A DNA stretch of 64,000 nucleotides from Cordilura impudica (lineage: Eukaryota > Arthropoda > Insecta > Diptera > Scathophagidae): contig OY821520.1 in assembly GCA_963682025.1 (NCBI GenBank), forward strand, positions 179,866,626-179,930,625, given 5' to 3'. A program made the position numbers and the translations under genes. The stretch's first letter is position 1; the number at the start of each line of letters is the position of its first letter. Below the pieces are notes generated by a model. The model did not search any database. It was not told where the DNA came from and worked only from the letters and a program-made list of their open reading frames with translations. Shown here piece by piece: positions 44,650 through 55,699 of the stretch.

Positions 44650-45943
44650 GATGGGTTCGCCATCTAACGTTTTTTTTTCAACTAGTGCTTATTTCGTGAA
44701 TTGTAACACTTAGCTCATGTCTGATTTGACAGATAATTAGTTTTATCCTTCCGCTGAACGAATATGGTTGTGTATACGCTTGAACAATGCTGGGAAATAT
44801 TGCGACATTACTTTGAAAATTATGGTAATGTTGCAGAATGTGTGCGGAAATTGCGTACGGATTTTGGAAGAAGAGAAGCACCGTCAGCTCCGTATGTTCG
44901 TTATCTTGTGAAAAAAGTGAAAGAAACTGGCATCCTTATCGAGAAACCATAGCGTGAAAAGCCAAAAACAGTGCGTACACCCGAGAATATTGCTGCTGTG
45001 GCAGAAAGTGTGCGTGAAGCGCCATCAACATCTATTCACCGTCGTTCTCAAGAATTGAACATTTCGGAGGCACCATTGAGACGAATTTTGCATAAAGACC
45101 TTGGCATGACGCCATACAAAGTCCAATTGGTTCAGGAGTTGAAGCCAACTGACCATCCAATGCGTTTTCGCTTCGCTAAGTGGGCCTGCGATCAACTTAC
45201 AGAAGATGCCAAAAAAATCATCTTTTCAGATGAAGCTCATTTTGATCTTGGCGGGTATGTAAACAAGCAAAATTGTCGCATTTGGGGCACAGAAAACCCG
45301 CACGCATACATTGAAAAGCCGATACACCCAAAACGAGTCACTGTTTGGTGCGGATTTTGGTCCAGAGGCATAATTGCGCCATTTTTCTTCGAAAATGAGC
45401 AAGGAGTGGCCGTTACAGTCAATGGCGATCGTTTTCGGGCCATGTTGAACGAATTTTTGTTCACAAAAATTGAAGAGGAGGATATTGGCAACATTTGGTT
45501 TCAACAGGACGGCGCTACGTGCCACACAGCAGAAGCTACACTCGATGTTTTGCGCCCTGTTTTTGAAGATCGCATTATCAGCCGCAGAGCTGATGTCGTT
45601 TGGCCACCTCGGAGCTGCGATTTGACACCGTTGGACTATTATTTGTGGGGTACCCTCAAAGATAAGTGTTACGCCAACAAGCCAGATACAATTGACGCTT
45701 TAAAGGACAATATTCGTGAAGCCATTGGTGAAATACAGCTGCACACAATCGATAATGTGCTTAAAAATTGGAGCGATCGTGTAGGCTACTGCATGGCTAG
45801 CCGAGGCAGCCATTTGAATGAAATTATTTTCCATTATTAACCGGAAGGATAGTACTTTCAAATAAAAAAAGAAATTGGAGATAATATTCAGTAGTTTTTT
45901 TTTATAGCATTTTCAAAAACAAAAAGTTATTTGGCGGACCCTT
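44650..45943 (+). mobile_element. Mariner element 2, near full length
   Basis: About 1.3 kb. The left tip gggttcgccatctaacgttt and right tip gttatttggcggaccctt are inverted copies; TA flanks the left tip (44648-44649) and TA is present at 45944-45945. The exact outer bases differ by one or two between ends. Length, TA duplication and transposase agree with Tc1/mariner. Confidence 0.8.
44764..45840 (+). pseudogene. Mariner 2 transposase with one nonsense codon
   Basis: Starts at ATG 44764 (MVVYTLEQCWEILRHYFENY, N-terminal helix-turn-helix), reaches IEKP and a TAG at 44950-44952, then continues in the same frame (REKPKTVRTPENIAA) to the natural stop at 45838. Within the second frame (44971 on) the catalytic residues are D87 (IFSDEAHFDL), D180 (WFQQDGATCHTA) and D217 (RSCDLTPLDYYLWG), 36 residues between the last two. 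All catalytic blocks are intact, so the single stop is the only obvious lesion. Total about 358 codons, normal for mariner. Confidence 0.88.
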
Positions 45944-46079
45944 TATATCAACAATACCAACAATACATCCACCATGAGCTAGGTTAGTAGTATTGCCACA
46001 TATTTTTTTTATCGTTATCACGATATAATCGCCAATATGAAAGAAAAAATATAATCCCTAAAAAAGTCAAACAAAAAGT

Positions 46080-46310
46080 ACTATGAAAAAAAAAAAATTT
46101 AAAATTAAAATTGAAAAATGAAATATGTAAAATGGAAAATGAAAAATGAAAAATTAAATAAATATGAAATATGAAATATGAAAATTGAAAAATGAAAAAT
46201 TAAAATTGAAAAATTAAAAATTAAAAATGAAAGGAAAAATGAAATATGAAAAATGAAAATTGAAAAATAAAAAATGAAAAATGAAATTCAATTCAATTCA
46301 ATTCAATTTA
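46080..46310 (+). repeat. A-rich simple repeat and (ATTCA)n microsatellite
   Basis: AAAAATGAAAAATTAAAATTG-like units (46085-46283) are the complement of the T-rich block at 8401-9345. They run directly into attcaattcaattcaattca (46284-46308), which is the tail of the minus-strand LINE that follows. Confidence 0.85.
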
Positions 46311-46850
46311 TTCAGATGATATGTTTCTTTACAATTCCTCTTTAAGCTATATATACCTATAAATAGTACAAGTATTCCACTTTTTCTTCTTAAAAATTAT
46401 TAGTGAATTTTAACATTTAATATATACTATATACATTTATAATAATATTGGAGGCAAAATTTGAAAAAACCTATTTAAATAAATTTTTAATGGAAACAGC
46501 TTACTATCTACGTAATCTACTTACTAGCTACCTAAGATGAAGACAAATCATTAATATGAGAATGTGCCGATCCAGCACATCTGAAGTAAAAATTTGTACT
46601 TAGTCTATTTAATTTAGATGCAACAAGTTCTATATTGGAAATAGAGTGAATCCTAGATGTCGAAAAGAACCAAGGAAGGTTAAATATCAGTTTCAATAAT
46701 TTGTTTTGTTCAACCTGAAGTTTTTTAATGTGGCAAACTGCACTGTTTGCCCACATAGGAGCTGCATAAAATATTACAGCCTGAAAAATTAATTGAAAAA
46801 CAAGTAGGAGTGTTAAATTCAGTTGTGCTGAATTTTTGATACCCTCCACG
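46309..46850 (-). pseudogene. LINE 3' fragment with (TTGAA)n tail
   Basis: The minus-strand frame 46849-46532 encodes an RT C-terminal thumb (VIFYAAPMWANSAVCHIKKL, NKLLKLIFNLPWF) followed by 0.2 kb of 3' UTR and a TTGAA microsatellite at 46308-46284. 5'-truncated. Confidence 0.7.
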
Positions 46851-47222
46851 CAATATTAGGTACGGCTACCACTTTGAAACTGTTACCGATACTGAAACAT
46901 TAAATCCGAAATTAAATTTAAAGTTTATTGGCTTTCTTTTTGGCCAATTTCTATTATAAAAAACAATGATGCTTAAGAAGAATTAATTACTATTTGAAAA
47001 TTTCATTATTTTTTACACCCCTAAGAGAAAAAATTAAAATAATAGATGGAGAATAAAAAAAAATGATTTAGTTTTTCAGCGCGTCATGTTTATTTTAAAC
47101 AACCGTATTCAAAGAGTACTTGTTATAGAATGATTACTAATATAAAATAATAAAAAAAACTTAAGAAATAATAGAATAAAAAAGAAAAAAAATATTTTTT
47201 GTTAATATAAAAATTACTACTT
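46851..47222. other. Intronic sequence next to the putative nested gene
   Basis: If the minus-strand exon at 47225 is real, this is the start of its intron. A possible acceptor (tgtttcag, minus strand near 46890) is not followed by a convincing phase-0 exon. Confidence 0.35.
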
Positions 47223-47224
47223 AC

Positions 47225-47476
47225 CAGTCCATATTGCGCGAATATCATTGTTGGAATAGATTGTTTATCATATTTATTAAGTATGAGCCATCTATCCAAT
47301 ATCATGATGTATTCGAAAATTGATTTTATCAACATGGGGAAAGAGTGAGTCTCCTCCCACACCATGATCATATGACGGAGGAGTTTAACCTCCGCCTGCA
47401 GCATTGGCGCCTGCATTATCGCAAATGTCAAACAATTTACAATATATATTATTGCCAAAGAGTTTGCTGGATTCAT
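47225..47476 (-). CDS. Putative first exon of a secreted or membrane protein
   Basis: 84 codons from ATG 47476: MNPANSLAIIYIVNCLTFAI is a good signal peptide, followed by QAEVKLLRHMIMVWEETHSF and IFEYIMILDRWLIL. The exon ends before a consensus GTAAGT donor (phase 0); beyond it the sequence turns T-rich. Two TATA-like boxes lie 75-110 bases upstream. The sequence is unlike the LINEs around it. I do not recognise the family; the layout would suit a chemoreceptor-like or other fast-evolving insect protein, but that is a guess. A long hydrophobic frame arising by chance cannot be excluded. Confidence 0.5.
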
Positions 47477-47550
47477 TTTTTTTTGTTATAAATTTATTGA
47501 TATATTTACTTAACGATTGCTTTACTGCATTGATCAATAATACTGAAAAT

Positions 47551-47590
47551 GTTTTATCTTTTTATACTATTGTTTTATCTTTTTATACTA
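47551..47590 (-). promoter_or_regulatory. Duplicated TATA-like box upstream of the putative exon
   Basis: Minus-strand TATAAAAAGATAAAAC occurs twice, 21 bases apart (47551-47566, 47572-47587). TTTTCAGTATT, an initiator-like string, lies about 23 bases downstream of the proximal copy. Confidence 0.4.
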
Positions 47591-47671
47591 TTAATGAAAT
47601 AAAAAAATAAAATATAGATAAATAAAAATTCTCGAGGTCCGTTTTAATTATAAAAATATTTTATTTATTTT

Positions 47672-47709
47672 CCAATATTTTGACATTCTTCGAATGTCAT
47701 CATCGGGGA
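47672..47709 (-). other. Penelope-like hairpin motif
   Basis: Minus strand: ccgatgatgacattcgaagaatgtcaaaa, that is (C)TGATGA-like core, a GACATTC/GAATGTC stem and an A-rich strand. Penelope-like elements carry a hammerhead motif CTGATGA...stem...GAAA in this context. The match is degenerate (CGATGA, no GAAAC). About 0.3 kb of unknown AT-rich DNA continues to 48050. Confidence 0.35.
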
Positions 47710-48049
47710 ATATCTAAAAAACAATTTAAGAAAACATATCTTTCGTAACATTTTTATAAATACATAATAAACATCAAACGTAGCACATGTAATTAAAAAT
47801 ATAGTAATAAACACAGTAAGTATATACAATAATAAGATAGACTACATCAAAAAACAATAGATCATCTTAAATAATATTTATATATATGGACACACAAACT
47901 TACATTTAGTTTTTAAATAAAAACTATTAACACTGCCTTGTTGACATCTCGTCCTCTATTATTGCACTGAATATACTTAAAACTATTTATTACATTAAAC
48001 CCTTTCCTTTGTTTATTAAATGACGGTAGCTCTGAGCTACCGGATTGTT

Positions 48050-49939
48050 AATAGGTCTTGATTGAGTGTGTCATTCATTGTCCGCCTTTTGCCCCCAACC
48101 TCCAAGAGGATTGGCCTACAATTACAGCAAAATGAATGACAAATGCTGCTGTCATCTGCGAAAGAGTATATAGAATTGAAAGTTTGACCAAGAAGGTCGT
48201 TCAGAAAGATAAGGAAAAGAGGAGAAAGAACGGAACCTTGGGGTACCCCTGAATTAAGCTGAAACTCATTAGATGAGACCCCATCAATAACAACACGTAT
48301 TGTTCGGTCTCTGAGAAAACTCGATATAAATCGAGAGAAGTCATTACCGACCCCAAATGCAATAAGCTTTGATATCAATGCACCGTGCCGCAACCACTTT
48401 ACTTCCGCCAAAATTGCGAATGGATCGACTCCAGTGCTCTGAAAGTAGAGCTAACAGGTCCCCGTGGAACGATTTCTACGAAAGTCATACTGTCGACCAT
48501 TAAGAAGTGAGTTGGCCTCAAAGTAATTCGCAAGATGGAAATTGATCATGCTCTCCATCACCTTTGAGAGCGCAGAGCAGATTGCAATTGGACGGTAATA
48601 TTCAAGGTTATTAGCCGCACCCTTTTTAGGGATTGGTTGGGCATAAGCAACCTTCCAGCAAGAGGGAAATACTCCCGCACGGTACGAAAGGCTGAAAAGA
48701 TTGACCAATGGACTGGCTAGCGTCGAAGAGCACTGTTTCAGCACCAATGCTGGTATACCATCCGGTCCCGAAGACTTATTAATGTTGAGATCCGAAAGAA
48801 CCTTTTGAACTGCACGTGGTCGAAAAAAAATTTTAGGCATAGTATAGATATCCTTTCAAGTTCGGGCAGAGGCTGATCGCTATCCGGCAAAAACGAGTTT
48901 TTTGCAAGTTCAGCTAAAAGGTTAGCCTTATTTTGGCGCATTCAGCTCTCGCCTGTTTGCGTTGCAGTTCAGTGACGGAATTTTTATTTTCACGCCAATA
49001 TCTGAATGCTACCTCTCTGGATCTGATTGCATCTCTACAAGTCTGGTTAAACCAATATTTTTGATTAGGTTTATCCGAAATGTGCTTTGATGGAATGAAT
49101 AATCGCATACCATGCACTATTATTTTTCCATTATTTTCGCAGCAGCATCAAAATTTTTATACAGTTTATCCAAAGTTTCCAGTTGAAATGTTTGAAGAAA
49201 TCTTTGAGCTCGGCCCAACGAGCCTTTTCGTAAATAAAAAATAAGTGCTTCATAGCTGGTGCTGAAACACTTTGAATTACAGAGTACGAAAAGGATGCGG
49301 AAATGGTGCAGTGATCCGAATTACCGATAGGTGCAAATATTTTCACTTCATACTTGTCAGGATATGAAGTTAGAAAAAGGTCGAGAGTAATTTGTCTTTG
49401 CCCTTCAAAGCACGGAATGTGCGTTGGATGATTCACAAGTTGCGCTAGGTGGTTATGCGCAGCGAAAAGCTCAACGTAACGGCCTTCGAGTGTTGTTTGA
49501 CTCGAATGCTGAAGCTAAAAAGATTATGAATATTAAAATCGCCGACAAAAACTATTCGGGCAACTCTAGGATTATAGATAGATTCCGAAAGGACGTCGAA
49601 ACCATTATAGGCATGCTGTCTTTCTGTATTTGGGCTTCTATATAGAAACCCGAAGTACAAAATGTGTGACCTGATTTTGAACTTAACCCAAAGTGAGCTA
49701 AATTCTGCATCATTACAGTTAAGGTGTTGCTGGTACTGGTACACAACATATTCGCGAATGTACATAACAAGGCGCCATGAAGAATAAAAAGGGATAGAAG
49801 GTGATAACCTGGTATGCGCAAATCCTGTGGATCAGCATAACCACTTACCTGGATCTCACATAAGGCGAAAACATCCGGCCGATGAAAGTAACTGTAGGCA
49901 TATACATATACAGCGAAAAAATTCGATCTAAGTCTGCGT
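48050..49939 (-). pseudogene. LINE F copy 2, truncated at both ends
   Basis: Colinear with LINE F copy 1 from about 28568 to 30615. It contains endonuclease (LGNSD-like GNSDHCTISASFSY, GDFNIHN) and RT parts (GVPQGSVLSP, SFADDSSICHSF). Small deletions at 48387-48400 and 48915-48935, many shifts. The C-terminal 190 codons and 3' UTR are absent, so it did not arise by simple 5' truncation. Confidence 0.8.
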
Positions 49940-50596
49940 ATGTTTTTCTTATTATGTTAAAAAAATATCTATTATTTTGAATTGTATAAAAGTAAATTTT
50001 TATTTTTCTATATATGTACATATGTTTAAAAGAAATTCAATTGCTTTATCTTAGTTGAAAAATTAATAAAAAAAAAAATAAAAAGGGTTATTAATTTGAA
50101 CAGCTGTACATGTGTTCAATATGATTGCATTGACCTGCTGATAATCTAAATTAATTTAAAATAAGCTTGCAATAAAAAACCAGCTTATCATTTAGCAAAA
50201 GTACGTGTAATAAAAGCAGTAGATGTTTCGGTAAATTTTTTATATATATTTTTAAAACAAAAAAAAATACATTTAAAAAAAATATTAATTAAATTAAAAC
50301 AAGTAAAATAGTTATAGCCGTTTTTTAATACGGTTGCTTCTAAGACCATTTACCGACGCTCATGGTATTGATTCAGCATAGACCGATTTAACTATCTCCT
50401 TTTTATTTTCATATTGTAAACAACAAATTTATAAGGTTGTAAAATTGTAAAAATACCGTTAAAAAAAGTAAAATCGAAATAAGTTAAATCGAAATTTTTA
50501 TACGCTTATTTGGGATATTATTATGTAGTATATAACTACAACAAGATTTATAAACCTTTTAGACGTTTTTTTAATTTATAATATTTTTATTATTAG
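49940..50596. other. HUWE1 intron 2, 3' end
   Basis: AT-rich, no repeats recognised. The acceptor before exon 3 is tttttattattag, preceded by a T/A tract. Confidence 0.45.
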
Positions 50597-50818
50597 CGAT
50601 GGGGAGATCCTAATTATGGACTTTCTTTGATTGACTGCTGTCTTAAAAAACCAAAATATGAGTTTCTCTACCACTTTTTTTTGGACTATATCGATGAAAG
50701 TGGACAAAGAGTAAATCTAGAAATTCCGAATATGAAAGCAATGTATACACATTATTCCCCCGCCGATATTGTGAAAATACTTTGTCAAGGTATACCGAAT
50801 CCAACACTTCAAGTAAAG
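50597..50818 (+). CDS. HUWE1: HUWE1 coding exon 3
   Basis: 74 codons, phase 0 at both ends: acceptor TATTAG, donor GTAAAT. It reads RWGDPNYGLSLIDCCLKK, a charged middle, THYSPADIVKIL and PNPTLQVK, colinear with the human WGG..GLAECC and SPSEIMESL segments (roughly residues 175-270). The middle is shorter and less conserved than in human. It joins exon 2 in frame across the 33.4-kb intron, so the gene remains coding despite the insertions. Confidence 0.92.
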
Positions 50819-50956
50819 GTAAATCTAATATTAACAATTTGAATTATCTGAAGAAAAACAAAAATTAATTGATTTTCATGACACAAAATTTAAATCTTGC
50901 GAGTTGTGTTTAGAAATGATCATTGCGCATTGCACAAATTTTCCTTATACTTATAG

Positions 50957-51228
50957 ATGCGCATTGCACATAGAGTTCGTTTAGTGTCTGGATTTAAGAA
51001 CAGAAAGCATCGCTTACAATTTGTACAAACACGTCTTCAAGCAATATCAGTACTTATTTACTCAAACGCTTTACAAGATAATTTAGATGGAATACTATAC
51101 CAAGGGTTTGGAGAGGAATTGTGTGAACTGATTGATAAAAGAGGTGAATCATTAATTGAAATTCGAGCGGCTGTTTTAAGAACGTTGACTTCAATGCTCC
51201 ATTTTGATAGAAATCCGAACGTACCAAG
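50957..51228 (+). CDS. HUWE1: HUWE1 coding exon 4
   Basis: 272 nt, acceptor TTATAG, donor GTAACG, entered in phase 0 and left in phase 2. It encodes MRIAHRVRLVSGFKNRKHRL, LQAISVLIYSNALQ, a FGEELCELI stretch and IRAAVLRTLTSMLHFDRNP, matching the human RLAHGFSNHRKRL...SNALQ...TLTSIVHLERTP block of the DUF908 armadillo region. The ATG is internal, not a start. The next conserved block (IIDCTG..YHGFLPVLVR) is not found in the remaining window, so the following intron exceeds 12.7 kb. Confidence 0.93.
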
Positions 51229-52283
51229 GTAACGTTAAATATTATATATTATCGACGATGAATATTATATATTATCAGTCTTATTTTTAACAGTTTTATA
51301 ATTGGTTTTTTAAAACCGTGTTATACTCATACCGACGTGCTATTCTGTGTGGAGTGAATGAAAAAAATTAAAAGAAAACGAATATATTTAATGCGAAAAA
51401 TACGACATAATCTATGTTTTATTAATTATAGATTAAATTCAAAGCAAATCAATTTGTATTGAATTAAGTCTCTTGCCAATTTCACTTAAGAGTTCTTCTT
51501 TGTATTCTTTAAATTTATTTTTTTTTTTATCATATCTTGTATTTGCTCTGCGAGTTTACCAAACCGTCTGTCCGTCATTGTAATGAACTTAAGTGGTGAC
51601 TCTGTAGACGAGGTTTTTGTTCACATTACTTATAAGAGAGTTTTGTAATATTTTTCTTAGGCGTTTTTGCGCGGGAGTATTTTTTTTATTGAATTTTTAT
51701 GTAAAAATAATTTTCTTTGTTTTGTAAATAATAATGAAAAACTGCAGAGCTTTAAAAAATGCGGCCGTACTCTATGAGGATGTTTTAAAAGAAATTAATT
51801 ACTTATTTATTTTAATTAATTTTAAACTTATGGATAAAAAGATAAAATTTTCTTTACATTTTGTTTTAAATTTTCAAAATGTAAAATTTAAAATTTTTAA
51901 AACAACAGAACATATTGAAAATTAGATTCCCTTTCAAGAGAATGTCAACGTCTTATTAATTTAAAGACTGATACAATGCTTATAGAAAGTTCTTAAATAG
52001 AAACACAAGTGCATCAGTTACAGACAAACAAGAAGCAGAAAACAGCTTCGAAGTAGCCATGCTGGTTTTGTAGTGGTCAAATAAGCACAAATGTGAGCAA
52101 TTTAATTTAGTTGGCCACAAGGAAGGCTATTGTAGTGTACCTAAGAAAACAAAGAACAAAACAAAATCAACAAATATAAAAAAATAACAAAAACAGAAAG
52201 TTGGAAACAAAAACTATTTCTATTGTAAACGCAAAACACACAACGAAAATATATCTGTGTTCAAAAGCCGCCTAAGTCGACAA
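51229..52283. other. HUWE1 intron 4, 5' part
   Basis: No transposon motif recognised. Short frames such as 51734-51925 are AT-composition artefacts. Confidence 0.4.
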
Positions 52284-52522
52284 TCATGCTTTCGAGAAAA
52301 ATAACTTTTTATAAGAATCTATTGGGGCTTCATAACGAGTTAGGTCAGTATATTTTTATTAATATCTTTTTTAAAAACAGTGTTAGAGAAATGGGGTTTT
52401 CGCGTAAATATAAATCGCCGAAAATCATGCTTTCGAGAAAAATAACTGTTTATATAAATGTAATGGGGCTTCATTACAGCCTAGGTCAGTATGTTTTCAT
52501 TAATAACTTTTTAAAAAACAGT
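52284..52522 (+). repeat. Two tandem copies of a 142-bp unit
   Basis: atcatgctttcgagaaaaat...ggggcttcat...aggtcagta...ttaaaaacagtgtt occurs at 52284-52384 and again at 52426-52522, separated by unmatched linker. About 85% identity by eye. Confidence 0.75.
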
Positions 52523-52808
52523 GTTTTTTTTATAAGGTGTGTGTAGAGTGGCAGGCTTAAATAAAAAAACTTCTGTTTTCAAACTAAGATTTTAGGTTCG
52601 CTCTATTTTTAATTTTCTTATCATTATATACAACTTACTTATTTTCTAGTATTGATAGACTTTTAAAAGTCTACGCAATAATTCTAATTTTACTCTAAAA
52701 TTACTCAATATTTATTAATACTCATTAATATAGATTTCATGTAGTTGTATATAACATAAAATAGAGCAAGCAGTATGATTTGCTCTTTGTTTTTTCAATG
52801 TTACAAAT

Positions 52809-53565
52809 CTGTGGTTTTCTAGAATAACCGCGTATGTCATAAAATCAAAATGTTCAGGGGAGCCAAAAAACGTTATATTTGAAATTATGGGCTAGATATA
52901 AAGCTTTTAGAACATTTTATTCAACAGTCCTGCAGATATGAGCAATAAATACTTTATATAAAATTTTGAGTCAAAAATCTTCAGAGGAATAGATCCTAGA
53001 GAAGGACGAAAAAAAAACAATATGTAAATTACACTTAAAGTGTGTGCAAATAAAACAACTTATGTCGACAAACATCGTTTTCTTTGAAAAAGAAAACTAC
53101 CACCATGTAGACATAAGTTGTTGTCGCTTGAAAAATGGATCTTTTTGTTCGTCAACAAAAAGTTAACGGGACTTTGGATGAGAATATAATAACGTATCAA
53201 GAATAATAGTGACAAAAAATAACAGAAATAAACACACAAGTTTTTATAAGTGGTTATACACTGAAAACTAATCCAAAATTATTTAGCATTTTTTTCATTA
53301 ATAATAACGTATGTCGCTATGTGTCGTTTTCTGAGAAAATAATTTGTCAGCGATCAAACGTAGGTTGACATACGTCGTTAGTGCTGCAAATTAATTTAAT
53401 AAACATTTAAGTTACGTCCTTATTTAAAGAAAAACTCAGAAATGTTCAACATTAAAAAAAAAAAAAATTGAACACAATTAAAGAACGTTAAAAATTAATA
53501 TATTTGGCATCATTAACTCAAAACTGAGAAAAATGGACATACGTGGTTATTCCAGAAAACCACAG
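52809..53565. mobile_element. MITE with CTGTGGTTTTC ends and AAAT duplication
   Basis: 757 bp. Left ctgtggttttctagaataac and right gttattccagaaaaccacag are inverted over about 28 bp and AAAT flanks both ends (52805-52808, 53566-53569). Inside, two further inverted pairs built on acttatgtcgacaa and acgtatgtcgct resemble each other and the terminal cgtatgtc. No ORF. Confidence 0.7.
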
Positions 53566-54465
53566 AAATATGCACAAAATTTCCAAATGTACGAATGTGC
53601 TTTTACATACAATCTATATAAATCATTGTGTGCACATTAGTGTGTATTTGTATTTGTATTTAAAAACTTATATTGGCACATACAATTTTCATAACACATA
53701 TTATAAAAATATAAATAAGTATAATTAAAATTAATAACAAAAATATATAAATGGATGTAAAAAATATCTATATGTATAATAAAAAAAAAAAGGTTTTAAA
53801 ACTTTTTTCATTTCTGAATGTACAACATGTGGAGAGTGTTGTGTCAAAATTTCAAGTAAATCGGAGCAAAACTTAAGAAGATACAACGTTTCCAGCGACC
53901 AGCCTCATACGGTATATCGTATATAAATCAGTTTTTAAAAAACTTTAAATCGATTTTCTGGCAAATAAATGTTCGAAGTCCGTGAACATCATAACTCAAA
54001 ATCTACTTGGCCGATTCTTTCGAAATTTTACACACTATATCTACACATAAGTCATCAGGTAATAACAAAGAGTTTTTTTAATTTCCATTTTCTTCCCCAT
54101 TTTTTAACAACAAATTCCCGAAATTTTATAGCAAAAATCGTGTTTTTCACTTCAAAACGCTGAAAAAAAAAAAAAAAAAATTGAAAAACCTCTTCGTCAC
54201 TACCTCAGGAAACATGTCACCTTTTAAACGCATTTCGATTTTTTTATTTCACATGATCCGGTAACAAGTTATGATGTTCACCGCAAAACAACAACGCCTC
54301 CGGAGATTCGCTGTCATGGACTTATTTATTAAAATTTTTAATTGAAAATTTGTCCAAAGATTCTACAAATGTTATGCTATAACGTGTATATGAAATAAAT
54401 AATCCAACATTATTCATATCTTCAAAAAGAATTATGAAAATACGACTTTTAAAACCTTCCCCCCC
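53566..54465. other. Intronic sequence, nothing recognised
   Basis: AT-rich with a poly-A run near 54160. The frame 53543-53728 is composition-driven. Confidence 0.4.
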
Positions 54466-54830
54466 TTAATCGAAGAAGAAAAATGGAAAAAGGAGCTTAG
54501 CTTTGAGCAAAGTGTTCCATGATGAACTGCATCGTAGACTTTTGAATGGTCTAGAAATATTACTCCGAATGTCTTCAACAACACCTGCAATAGCAGTTAT
54601 GCAATTATGTTCCGGCCTAAAGCCAGATTGGCGACTAGTAATTAAACTTTTGTCAAGAACATAATGCAGCATTTGTTTATCGATTAGTTTTTCAAAAACT
54701 TTTGAGAAATATGGCAAGATTGCCATCGGTCAATAATCATTTCTAGCCTTCGGAACAGGAACTGTTTTGACGAATTTTCACCTTGTAGGGAGTGTGCTTG
54801 TTGTTATTATAATTAAAAAAGGAAGTTAGT
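54466..54830 (-). pseudogene. LINE reverse transcriptase fragment
   Basis: The minus strand reads VPVPKARNDY, a stop, then PMAILPYFSKVFEKLIDKQM, SRQSGFRPEHNCITAI and a short broken continuation. This is the RT segment before motif A in Jockey/CR1-like LINEs. Sequence to about 55110 (KRVIKQVDLN...EELNEKFF) may be its upstream part. Confidence 0.65.
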
Positions 54831-55699
54831 TATATATATTAACAAGAAAGGCAATATTAACTTTATAAACTTTGGATGCATATCGTCTTAACCGACAGAG
54901 TTAAATTTTCTGAACAGAAAACCCTGAAAAACATCTGATTGACTGAAGCAATGAATGTTAAATAGATTTGCATCAATTGGGCAATTTGATTATTGTAGAA
55001 CTAAAAATTGACATCAGCCTTTTTTATATTAAAAAATTTTTCATTGAGTTCCTCAATGTTCAAGTTATCACTATTAAGATCAACTTGCTTTATAACTCTT
55101 TTTGAAAGCTTATATTTTGAAGTATTTTTGAGATTTTTTTCAGATTTTTCGGAAGAGGTTTATAGGTTGCCAAAGTCGAATTTACCCAAAAAATCGGGGT
55201 TTCCGGACATTTTTTAATAGTGCTCATATATCGGTCCATTAGCACAATTTTCTTTGTTACTAAGTTAATATTTTAAAAGAAAACTATTCAAACTTTACTT
55301 TTCTGTGCCGAAATCATAAGTTTCGATTATTTTATTTGCACATTTGGGTACCCTTTATGTCACTTTTTGCGTAAATTTAGCATAAATTTTAAGAATAATG
55401 CTTTTTAACTTTTAAAATTTCTATTAAAGTTAAAAAAAAAACAAATGATGCATTTTAAAAGGTGAATAAATTCTGAGTGATTTAAAAAAATTATTGAATT
55501 TGCTCTTACGGTTCCAAAGTTATACCCTTTTTAAGCTTTGTGAAATTAAAAATATTCTAAGGTGTTTGCCAGTTAAGCATCGAATTTGTTTTATTGTTAG
55601 AAATATAAGATTTTTCACGTTTAGTTCTTATTTTTTTTTAATATTAAATATGGGTGGTTTTTTGTTCTGTAGCTTACTTCTCATAAATTTAAAAAAACA
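54831..55699. other. Intronic sequence, possibly old LINE
   Basis: The first 280 bases may extend the LINE fragment; the rest is AT-rich with no recognisable content. Confidence 0.35.

Larger units (their letters stand above)
17171..50596 (+). other. HUWE1 intron 2, 33.4 kb, transposon-packed
   Basis: Bounded by GTATGT at 17171 and TTATTAG before 50597; exon phases agree (0/0). By rough tally at least four fifths is recognisable transposon: a MITE, gypsy relic, four LINE families, BEL/Pao, two mariners, Transib and TTA transposons. The sense strand carries LINE A, B and C; BEL and the other LINEs lie antisense. Confidence 0.85.
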
